Assembly: GCF_027257155.1 (NCBI RefSeq) | Contig: NZ_JAPWDU010000003.1 | Coordinates: forward strand, 124,001 to 188,000 | Length of the DNA: 64,000 bases | Source: Cerasicoccus sp. TK19100 | GTDB lineage: Bacteria > Verrucomicrobiota > Verrucomicrobiia > Opitutales > Cerasicoccaceae | Reading direction: 5' to 3' | In this document: in pieces, positions 42,831 through 49,696 of the stretch | Position numbering within the stretch: position 1 is the first letter of the stretch | How the letters are laid out: each line of letters opens with the position of its first letter | Translations under genes and position numbers: made by a program | The notes under the pieces: generated by a model | Told to the model about the DNA's origin: nothing | The model's database searches: none | The model's input: the letters and a program-made list of their open reading frames with translations, nothing else

Positions 42831-43655
42831 CTATCGCGAAAATGCCGACCACAAACGCCCGATACGCCCCTCCAAAGGAGCCACGACCGGAGTCAGCCCC
42901 AGCGACTCAAGCGTCGCCTCCACCCTGGCCAAATGAACCAGCGGCCGTTCCTCGACAACGCTCGTGTCGCCATGCTTACCCTTTCCCTCAAAGGCAGACC
43001 AAGTCAGGGCTGGCGTCTTACCGTAACAGCATTCACCGGGGATACTCAGGCCGACCTCCATCGCGTGCAAGCGGATCTGGTGGACGCGCGGCATGGCCGT
43101 GGTCGCCGACCAGAGATCGTAGCGACCCTGTCGCGCCAGGCGACGAAACTCCGTGCGACACTTTTTGCCGGTTTTGTGCGAAATCAGCATGCGCGACTCC
43201 GACTTATGCCGCGCCTTGTGCCGGGCCACCGGCAGATCGCAAACAATCTCATCCCCCAAGTCGTCACTGGCCAGCGCCACAAACTCATAGGTAAATGAAA
43301 GCTGTGAGGAGCCAAATGCGTTGCGCCATTTTTCGATACCAGGCCGGGTAATGCCGACCAAGAGCAACCCACTAACCTCCGGCTCAATGAAATTAACCCC
43401 CAGCGCAGCCTCCATGCCCAGACGAGCCAGCTCCGGCTTCTCCGCGCGCAGCTGCGCCTGCAAGCTGGCGACAACGTTCAACGCGCCCGGATAAAACGGA
43501 TGCGCATCGGAGACCACACCCCCCGGCAGCGTGAGCGCGACTACCCCCTCACCTGGCTGCGCGACCGGCAGGCGTACGGGCTCACTGCCCAGCAATGGCG
43601 GCGGAAAGCCGATTTTGAGCTCAGTTTGCGAATCGAGTGTGATTGGGTCGGGCAT
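42831..43655 (-). CDS. RluA-like pseudouridine synthase with altered catalytic residue
   Basis: A 274-residue protein with the RluA fold: the C-terminal motif PRVHQIRLHAMEVGLSIPGE (about 188-207) is typical of RluA/RluD (RTHQIRVH). The catalytic stretch, normally HRLDxxTSGLLL with the nucleophilic Asp, is here NFIEPEVSGLLLV (88-100): Glu91 stands at the Asp position, and the neighbouring His-Arg pair is gone. No S4 domain is present. It may therefore be an inactive RNA-binding paralogue, or use Glu. The frame is intact and codon use is normal, so it is not a decaying gene. A palindromic repeat lies immediately upstream. Confidence 0.75.
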   Translation of the reverse strand: MPDPITLDSQTELKIGFPPPLLGSEPVRLPVAQPGEGVVALTLPGGVVSDAHPFYPGALNVVASLQAQLRAEKPELARLGMEAALGVNFIEPEVSGLLLVGITRPGIEKWRNAFGSSQLSFTYEFVALASDDLGDEIVCDLPVARHKARHKSESRMLISHKTGKKCRTEFRRLARQGRYDLWSATTAMPRVHQIRLHAMEVGLSIPGECCYGKTPALTWSAFEGKGKHGDTSVVEERPLVHLARVEATLESLGLTPVVAPLEGRIGRLWSAFSR

Positions 43656-43658
43656 ATT

Positions 43659-43726
43659 AGTAGCACAGGCGTCTCGCCTGTGTCGTTTCAGAAAGATTAG
43701 GGCACAGGCGAGACGCCTATGCTACT
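43659..43726. repeat. Inverted repeat with 26-bp arms containing ACAGGCG-TCT-CGCCTGT
   Basis: Arms 43659-43684 and 43701-43726 are reverse complements with two mismatches, 16 bases apart. The left arm contains the inner palindrome CACAGGCGTCTCGCCTGTG. It lies between the RluA-like start and the rpsT terminator. Confidence 0.85.
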
Positions 43727-43734
43727 TGAAAAAC

Positions 43735-43768
43735 ACAAAAACTCCCACCGCAATAGGCAATGGGAGTC
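43735..43768 (-). terminator. Intrinsic terminator of rpsT
   Basis: On the minus strand ACTCCCA (43767-43761) pairs with TGGGAGT (43747-43741), followed by TTTTTGTGTTTTT. It lies about 30 bases after the rpsT stop. Confidence 0.8.
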
Positions 43769-43793
43769 GTGGAAAGCGCGTGCTGCGCGAGCC

Positions 43794-44054
43794 TTACTTA
43801 GCGGCTTCGAAGAGGTACTTCGAGATCGCGGACTTGTGACGGTTCGCGGTGTTGGTGTGGATGATATTGCGCTTGGCAGCCTTATCGAGGGCCGAAGCGT
43901 ACTCAGTCGCCACCTTCTTCGCCTCTTCCGGTTGCTCGGCGAGAGTCTTGATCTTCTTCGCCAGCGTGCGCAGGCGGCTGCGGACGGCGCGGCTGCGGTC
44001 CGTGCGGGTCGCGGTCTTACGAATGTACTTCTGGGCTTGTTTGGTGTTAGCCAT
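43794..44054 (-). CDS. rpsT: 30S ribosomal protein S20 (bS20)
   Basis: Primary binding protein of 16S rRNA helices in the small subunit. The 86 residues have the S20 pattern: start ANTKQAQKYIRKTATR, basic first helix (RAVRSRLRTLAKKI), and the C-terminal NTANRHKSAISKYL. The start ATG 44054 is chosen because the upstream in-frame extension of 49 residues overlaps the gap to rnpB and is not S20-like. It is followed by a terminator at 43735-43768. Confidence 0.96.
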   Translation of the reverse strand: MANTKQAQKYIRKTATRTDRSRAVRSRLRTLAKKIKTLAEQPEEAKKVATEYASALDKAAKRNIIHTNTANRHKSAISKYLFEAAK

Positions 44055-44133
44055 GATCTGGTAAAGGATTTGAAATGTGGAAAAGCCGTTCAAAAAATGG
44101 GGTTTGGAACGGTCTGTCAATGGTGAAAATGAA

Positions 44134-44520
44134 GGTTTTCGGAAAGCGTAAGCCGGATTCTGTTCGCGGCGGGCCGAAACCCACTGCGTGCTCTCATTCA
44201 TCTGTCAGGCCGAAGCCTAGCCTCCGCCGAAGCGAAGTGCGACTTACCCGGGGCCTTAGCGGGCGGGCAACCCGGCCCCCTACATAGTCTTGCACCGGAA
44301 TGGGCTTGCCGTGCCGCCTTGGTTACCCAAGACGCGGTGGGCTCTTACCCCACCTTTTCACCCTTACCCCCGAGGGGGCGGTATATTCTCTGTGGCGCTA
44401 TCCGTCAAACGGCGCTTAAACGCCGCCTGCCCCCACTTTCATGGGGAATCCTGCCCTATGATGTCCGGACTTTCCTCAACTGTCTCAAAGAACGGCTGCG
44501 AGAGCTGCCTCCCGAAAACC
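44134..44520 (-). ncRNA. rnpB: RNase P RNA (bacterial type A)
   Basis: Catalytic RNA that matures tRNA 5' ends. On the minus strand the conserved 5' block GAGGAAAGTCCGGACATC, the central AGGGTGAAAAGGTGGGGTAA segment, and the 3' block CAGAATCCGGCTTAC are present. Terminal bases GGTTTTCGG (44520-44512) pair with CCGAAAACC (44142-44134) as helix P1, which defines the ends; length 387 nt. The GGTAA loop region that binds tRNA CCA (GGTTACC on the plus strand near 44318) also fits. Confidence 0.93.
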
Positions 44521-44574
44521 AAGCGATGACCGTCTAGCATTTAACGGAAAATAGCAATACCGGATTGGGGGAGG

Positions 44575-44668
44575 CAGTTTGAAGGTTGGAAAGTTCGGAT
44601 GTTCGAAAGTTACTGACAAACCTCAACCTTCGAACTTTCCCACTTTCGAACCTCCAAACCTTCAAACC
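44575..44668. repeat. Iterated GAAGGTT/GTTCGAA inverted repeat
   Basis: The left arm (44576-44611) and right arm (44627-44668) are imperfect inverted copies. Each is built from short units like GAAGGTT, GAAAGTT and GTTCGAA, so the element resembles a low-complexity foldback. It occupies the gap between the rnpB 5' end and the glycosyltransferase stop and could separate the two transcripts. Confidence 0.7.
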
Positions 44669-44671
44669 TTA

Positions 44672-45655
44672 TCACTCCACTTCCTCGTTGGCGAAGCGGG
44701 GGCCGAGCTTGCGGTTGGGGTCGAGGAAGGGGGCGTGGAAGCCCCAGCGCTTGCGGAGGTCGTAAACAATGTCGCCCACGTAAAAGCGCGAGCGGCGGCG
44801 CTTGGGCTCTGAGAATATCTTCTCCAACTGCGGCAGAAGGTAGTCGTCGCGGAAGTATTTCGTCGGCTCGTTGTCGGGAAAAAACGGCTCGCGGTGATAC
44901 TGCGCCTGTAACGCCTCGTCCCGGTCGGCCGCGACAATGTATTCGACGGCTTCCGCGTCGCTGGCGAAATCGGCAACGTTGATAAAGCTGGCGGGATTGA
45001 AGTCCTGAGCGATGTCGGGGTTGCCCCAGTAAATCGGGATGCAGCGAGCGAGCATCGCCTGGTAAATCTTCTCCGTGGTGTAGCCAGGGCTGGCATAGTT
45101 CTCCAGCGCCAGGTTGAACCGGGCCCCGCGCAAGAAGGCGTCTTTGTCCTCAACCGGCCCGCCCACGTTGTTAAAAGCCCGGCCACCGGAGTCCACGTGG
45201 CGTTCCGCCCGCAGCTTATGAAAGATCGACAGCCGCCGGGCCGTCCGCCGCGGATTGGCGTTGGACGCCACGAAGGCACAGAAACGCCGACGCTCACCGC
45301 GCAGCCGGGCCTCCTCTGCCTCGCTGCCTTTAATTAACGCAGCCGGGCCATCACTGATTACCACATAGAACGGCAGCCGTAGATTGCGGTCGTCCTCCAT
45401 GTCGCGAAATGTGAACGAATAATCGCAGACGCGGTAATTCGGCACGCGGTCCTCAATCGCCACAAAGACGCGCTTAGCATCGATCTGACGGTGATGCTGC
45501 GACTGCGCATCCGAGTAGAAAACCACATCCGGCTGGTCAGAGATTTCGACATGGCAGAGCTTTTGAATCTGTTGCGCCAGAAAGCACTTTTCCGGGGTAA
45601 AGTTCTCCCAGAAATCCACGAAGGCGATCTTCAGCTTTGGCCGGACGGTTTCCAT
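44672..45655 (-). CDS. Glycosyltransferase family 10 (fucosyltransferase-like)
   Basis: A 327-residue GDP-sugar glycosyltransferase. The diagnostic GT10 block is FNLALENYASPGYTTEKIYQAMLARCIPIYWGNPDI, which includes the Tyr-Thr-Thr-Glu-Lys motif binding GDP-fucose, followed by FNPASFINVADF. The start at ATG 45655 removes a 31-residue upstream extension that overlaps no conserved part. It probably adds fucose to a cell surface glycan. It is a single gene next to rnpB. Confidence 0.85.
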   Translation of the reverse strand: METVRPKLKIAFVDFWENFTPEKCFLAQQIQKLCHVEISDQPDVVFYSDAQSQHHRQIDAKRVFVAIEDRVPNYRVCDYSFTFRDMEDDRNLRLPFYVVISDGPAALIKGSEAEEARLRGERRRFCAFVASNANPRRTARRLSIFHKLRAERHVDSGGRAFNNVGGPVEDKDAFLRGARFNLALENYASPGYTTEKIYQAMLARCIPIYWGNPDIAQDFNPASFINVADFASDAEAVEYIVAADRDEALQAQYHREPFFPDNEPTKYFRDDYLLPQLEKIFSEPKRRRSRFYVGDIVYDLRKRWGFHAPFLDPNRKLGPRFANEEVE

Positions 45656-45845
45656 CAAAACCGCCCAACAAACACAGAATGCCCCGCCGCGCCAAGCGTG
45701 ATTTTGACCACACGCCGCAGGGCTCGGAAATTCCACCACCCGCGACAAATCGAATTTGTGCGCTTTACAACGACGCCTTCAGCGCTTGAGGTTATATAAC
45801 AAGATTGATTCCTTTATTAATCAACCGCCCCCAACCAGCATACCC

Positions 45846-47792
45846 ATGCCAACACCCACCCCCTTCCTGAATCGATTATTCCGGGCAATCAGCCTCGGCA
45901 GCGCAGCCGCAGGCCTGCTCGCCGCAAACATCGCCCACGCCGAGCTGAGCGTGGCGGAGATTTTCTCCAGCAAAATGGTCCTCCAGCGCGATAAGGACGT
46001 CCCCGTCTGGGGCTGGGCCGACGCCGGCGAATCCGTCAAGGTCAGCTTCGGCGGGCAAACCGCCACCGCCCAGGCCAACGCCGACGGCAAATGGATGGCC
46101 AAGCTTTCGCCAATGGATGCCAACGCCAAGGGCCAAACGATGACCGTGGAAACCGCGGGCGGCGAGAAGACGGAGTTTACTGACGTCCTCGTGGGCGAAG
46201 TCTGGCTTGCCTCCGGCCAGTCCAACATGGTGGCCGGCGGCCCAGACAAACCAACCGGCGTCTATCCGCACTACCAGAGCCCGGACACCGCCACCGCGCC
46301 CATGCGCTTTCGCACCTTCGGCTTTGGCACAAACCAGGAGCCCGTGGAGCGCTTTCCCGCCGTTTACAGCCAGGACGAGGACCGAGAATGGAAGGACCTG
46401 GAGTTCGGCGACGAGTCGGCCATCCCGCAGTTTTTCGCCCGCGTGGTGCGCGACGGCATTAATGTGCCCGTCGGCATGATCCGCGTGGCCTTCCCCGGCA
46501 CCAACCAGACCGCCTGGATGTCCAAGGAAACCCTGGAGCAATTCGACGGCGAGGGCGGCAATTACTACCTCGATTACAAATCGAAGAAGGACAAAGACCT
46601 CGCCGAAAAGCCCAAGAAAACCAAGGACGGCACCACCATTTCGAGCTACGAGGAGTTCACCGAATACCAGAAGCAATGGATCGACGACCCCAAGGGCAAA
46701 GGCCGCTACCCTGGCGGTGGCCTGCGGGAGATGGATTTCGTCAACTGGCCCACCACGCTTTACAACACCCGCATCCACCCACTCGCGCCGTTTGCGATGC
46801 GCGGCGTCATCTGGCACCAGGGTGAGGGCGGCCCACGCGGCGGCTACGACGAGCGCCTGATTGCCATGTTCAAGCAGTGGCGCGAGCTCTTTGGCCAGGA
46901 CTTTTACGTGATTTGGGGCACCCTCAGCCGCGACAACCGCCAAAGCCCGCCGCTGGACCCCGTCCGCAGCAGCTTTTACCGCTCCTGGACCAATAATGAG
47001 CTTCGCGACGCCATTAACATCGCCGACGACAAGATGGAGTACGTCGAGTTCTACGATCTCGGCCACTGGAACACCCACTGGATCCAAAAGGCCGAGTCTG
47101 GCCGCCGCATGGGTCTGGCTGCGCTGGACCTCGCCTACAACCAGTCCCACATCTACACTGGCCCGCGCATGGCGGACATCAAGGCCGACGGCGGCACCGT
47201 CTACGTAAAGTTCAGCCACGTCGGCGAGCGCCTCATCTACGAGCCCAGCATCAACGGCGTGAGCGGCGTCATCCTCATCGACGCCAACAAGGAGCCGCGC
47301 TGGGGCAACGTGGAGGTCATCAACACCGACACCATCAAGGTTTCCCACCCCGACATTACCGATGTCGCCGTGATCGCCTATGGCGAGGCGTCCAATCCAT
47401 TGGAGACGCTGTTTAACTCCGCCGGCCTCCCCGCCTCCCCTTTCAGCAAAGCCTTCAAGGATCTCGGCCGCTTCAAGGAGTCCAGTGATGCACCAGACAT
47501 CGTCAAACTCATGGAAAAGGCCAAGGTCAACCTCGGCATCGGCCACGTGCGCCGCGACGGCTATTCCTTCGACGTAACCGGCAAGAAAACGCCAGACGTC
47601 CAGGTGCAGGCCTACATCCCCGCCGAATGGACCAACGTCGCTGTGCAAACGCAAGGCGAGCCAGTTCCCTTTGAAACGGTCGATATCGAAGGCCAGAAGT
47701 TCGCCCTCTTCACGGTTAAGACCAACGGCACACCCTACGCCGTTACCACCAAAGAGAGCGCAGCCAAGTTTGCCCCGATTCACCGCTATTAA
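45846..47792 (+). CDS. Secreted sialate O-acetylesterase-like SGNH hydrolase
   Basis: A 648-residue protein. The start ATG 45846 gives a signal peptide (about 1-30, ending ANIAHA). The layout is that of sialate O-acetylesterase (SASA/CE20-like): an N-terminal beta domain, catalytic Ser in VWLASGQSNM, and the GVIWHQGEGGPRGGYDERL block. The central insertion of about 70 charged residues (KSKKDKDLAEKPKKTK region) is unusual. An acidic C-terminal region follows. It probably deacetylates sugars in secreted glycans. A six-base inverted repeat (TTGATT/AATCAA) lies at 45805-45824, upstream of the start. Confidence 0.8.
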   Translation: MPTPTPFLNRLFRAISLGSAAAGLLAANIAHAELSVAEIFSSKMVLQRDKDVPVWGWADAGESVKVSFGGQTATAQANADGKWMAKLSPMDANAKGQTMTVETAGGEKTEFTDVLVGEVWLASGQSNMVAGGPDKPTGVYPHYQSPDTATAPMRFRTFGFGTNQEPVERFPAVYSQDEDREWKDLEFGDESAIPQFFARVVRDGINVPVGMIRVAFPGTNQTAWMSKETLEQFDGEGGNYYLDYKSKKDKDLAEKPKKTKDGTTISSYEEFTEYQKQWIDDPKGKGRYPGGGLREMDFVNWPTTLYNTRIHPLAPFAMRGVIWHQGEGGPRGGYDERLIAMFKQWRELFGQDFYVIWGTLSRDNRQSPPLDPVRSSFYRSWTNNELRDAINIADDKMEYVEFYDLGHWNTHWIQKAESGRRMGLAALDLAYNQSHIYTGPRMADIKADGGTVYVKFSHVGERLIYEPSINGVSGVILIDANKEPRWGNVEVINTDTIKVSHPDITDVAVIAYGEASNPLETLFNSAGLPASPFSKAFKDLGRFKESSDAPDIVKLMEKAKVNLGIGHVRRDGYSFDVTGKKTPDVQVQAYIPAEWTNVAVQTQGEPVPFETVDIEGQKFALFTVKTNGTPYAVTTKESAAKFAPIHRY

Positions 47793-47902
47793 ATTAGCTC
47801 TTAGCCCGCGCAATCGTCTCCGCCTTGGGCGGCATCCATTTTCTCACACCTGAGCCGACAATTTAAAGTGCAAGCAATCATTAGCTTTAATGCTAAACCC
47901 CT

Positions 47903-47922
47903 TATATCAATTCTATGATATA
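47903..47922. promoter_or_regulatory. AT-rich inverted repeat upstream of the VWA-like gene
   Basis: TATATC (47903-47908) and GATATA (47917-47922) flank an 8-base spacer, in an AT-rich 236-bp gap before 48029. It looks like a possible regulator site or part of a promoter. Confidence 0.3.
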
Positions 47923-48028
47923 GATTGACAAGCGGGTTTTTAAAGACTGATATTGACTCTCCGGCTCCCGCCATTGTGCTGGCAAGCTTTGGCAAACGCC
48001 ATTTTCACCTCTTTGCCCAGTCTTACCC

Positions 48029-49441
48029 ATGCCCAGAAAGAAAAAAGTTAACCTGCCTCTGATTGAGGTGGTTATTATCAGCCTGATCGCGCACGTCGCA
48101 GGCTTATTTGTCCTTGGCGGTCTGACCATTTGGCAGGCCATGAAGCCCGAAGAGCCAGAGCTCGAGGCACCGGCGATTCCGCCGCCACCCCCCGAGCCAC
48201 CGCAGCACCAGGTCACCCTGAAGGACTCCCAAAAGAGCAGCGCACGCCCCAAGGCCCGCATTGCGGTAACCAACATTTCGCAGATCAACCTGCCCGACCT
48301 CGACATCAACATGCCCGTGGTCGAGTCCAAGGTAGCCGTCGGCACCGGCGGCGTAGTGGGTGGTCGCGGCGGATTCGATGGCGGCGGCGTGGACTTCTCC
48401 CGCTCCTCGGTCGACTTCTTCGGCATTAAGGACAACGGCGAGAACGTGGCCTTCATCCTCGACACCGCCAAGAGTATGGTTGAGAAGCAGCGCGGCGACG
48501 TCTGGGGCTACGACGTAGTGAAGACCGAGATCGCTGGCATGATCAACAACCTCAAGCCCGGCACCCTGTTTAACATTTACGCTTTTGACGATAACCTGGA
48601 AGTCTTCCGCCCCAAGCCAGTCGCCGCCAGCGAAGCCAATCGCCAAGCCGCCGGCCGCTGGATCGAGCGCTTCTGGAAGTGGGAAAACAACCGGTTCTCC
48701 TATCAGGGTGCCCGGGGTTTTGACATTGTTCCCGACATGACCGGCCTGCCGATCCGCCGCGAAAAGCTCGTTCGCATTTCCGGTGAGAAGGATTCGCCCG
48801 ACGCCAAGTTCGAGCTCCAACCACTTTCCGAAGATGAGCAAAAGCGTGGCGAAGGCAGCTCCCGCATGGACCTCGCGATTCTCGCCGCCGCTGAAAACGG
48901 CGCTGACGCCATCTTCATGATCACCGACGGCACGCCCAGCTTGGCGCGCGCCGTGGATGATAAGGATCTCCGCGCTTACCAGAATGCCTACGAGGACTAC
49001 CACCGCAAAAAGGACAAGTTCAAGGATTCCAAGGAATGGAAAGACTACCAGGCGGCCATGAAGGAGTTTCACAAGAAGATCGCCGACTACCAGGCCGACC
49101 GCAAGCGCCGCGGCCTGCCTCCGGAAATCCGTGAGCACGGCTACCCCGGCGGTTTTCAGCGCCCCAGCGCGCCCAAGGATGTCGGCTGGCCCCCAAGCTT
49201 CTGGCACCGTATGTCCAACGAAATGTTCGTCGACATGGTGGGTGACCGCGTGAAGGAAATTTACCGCGAAGTCCACAAGTCGCAACTTCCCCCGCTCCAC
49301 GTCGTCGGCTACTCGACCACCGACAAGGAGAAGGACATCATGGAAAAACTCCAGCGCCCATTCCGTGGTGGCAAGTTCCGCAAGATCGAAGAGAAGGACC
49401 TGAAGGAGTTCGCCAAGGACAAAGAGGAGAACCAGTCCTAA
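48029..49441 (+). CDS. Membrane-anchored VWA-like protein
   Basis: A 470-residue protein. One N-terminal membrane helix (about 12-35) is followed by a Pro-rich, TonB-like stretch (about 40-60) and a Gly-rich linker (103-120). A von Willebrand A-like domain starts near 138: FILDTAKSMVEKQR carries the metal site as Asp145-x-Ala-x-Ser149 where Asp-x-Ser-x-Ser is expected. A later DAIFMITDGTPSLARAV provides the second Asp. A charged helix-rich insert (about 325-370, rich in Lys/Tyr/Asp) precedes the final part. It is followed by a strong terminator. Confidence 0.78.
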   Translation: MPRKKKVNLPLIEVVIISLIAHVAGLFVLGGLTIWQAMKPEEPELEAPAIPPPPPEPPQHQVTLKDSQKSSARPKARIAVTNISQINLPDLDINMPVVESKVAVGTGGVVGGRGGFDGGGVDFSRSSVDFFGIKDNGENVAFILDTAKSMVEKQRGDVWGYDVVKTEIAGMINNLKPGTLFNIYAFDDNLEVFRPKPVAASEANRQAAGRWIERFWKWENNRFSYQGARGFDIVPDMTGLPIRREKLVRISGEKDSPDAKFELQPLSEDEQKRGEGSSRMDLAILAAAENGADAIFMITDGTPSLARAVDDKDLRAYQNAYEDYHRKKDKFKDSKEWKDYQAAMKEFHKKIADYQADRKRRGLPPEIREHGYPGGFQRPSAPKDVGWPPSFWHRMSNEMFVDMVGDRVKEIYREVHKSQLPPLHVVGYSTTDKEKDIMEKLQRPFRGGKFRKIEEKDLKEFAKDKEENQS

Positions 49442-49463
49442 GCCTCGCCACATCTTTTTTTCG

Positions 49464-49493
49464 AAACCCCGCTCACCACGAGCGGGGTTTTTC
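49464..49493 (+). terminator. Intrinsic terminator of the VWA-like gene
   Basis: CCCCGCTC (49467-49474) and GAGCGGGG (49480-49487) form a perfect 8-bp stem with a five-base loop, extended by AAA/TTT, then TTTTTC. Confidence 0.88.
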
Positions 49494-49513
49494 GTGGGGC
49501 ACATTCAGCAAGA

Positions 49514-49542
49514 CACGGCTTAGAGCACTTTCGCAAGCCGTG
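49514..49542. repeat. Inverted repeat CACGGCTT/AAGCCGTG
   Basis: Perfect 8-bp arms (49514-49521, 49535-49542) with a 13-base spacer. It lies between two codirectional genes and may belong to the same class of palindromic intergenic elements as the larger ones in this window. Confidence 0.6.
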
Positions 49543-49696
49543 CTCAACCCATCGTAACGGACTTGGCTTCGATGCTACGTTAAGCGTGATCATCGCGCAC
49601 ATGACGCGAGAGGATTTTTTGTTGACGGCCACACTGGGCAACCGTTTAATCAGGAGCATAGCTTGTTAGAACGCTATCCCTAACCCTCCCCTCATT

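Noticed and set aside
44290-44537. Short + strand open frames of 70-80 codons
   Set aside because: They lie inside the minus-strand RNase P RNA gene, whose conserved blocks and terminal helix explain the sequence.
45876-47813. Minus-strand open frame of 645 codons opposite the esterase gene
   Set aside because: Low-complexity Val/Asp/His/Gly-rich translation typical of the antisense of GC-rich genes; the + strand protein has signal peptide and catalytic motifs.
48104-49504. Minus-strand open frame opposite the VWA-like gene
   Set aside because: Antisense shadow with no protein motif; it would also run through the terminator at 49464-49493.
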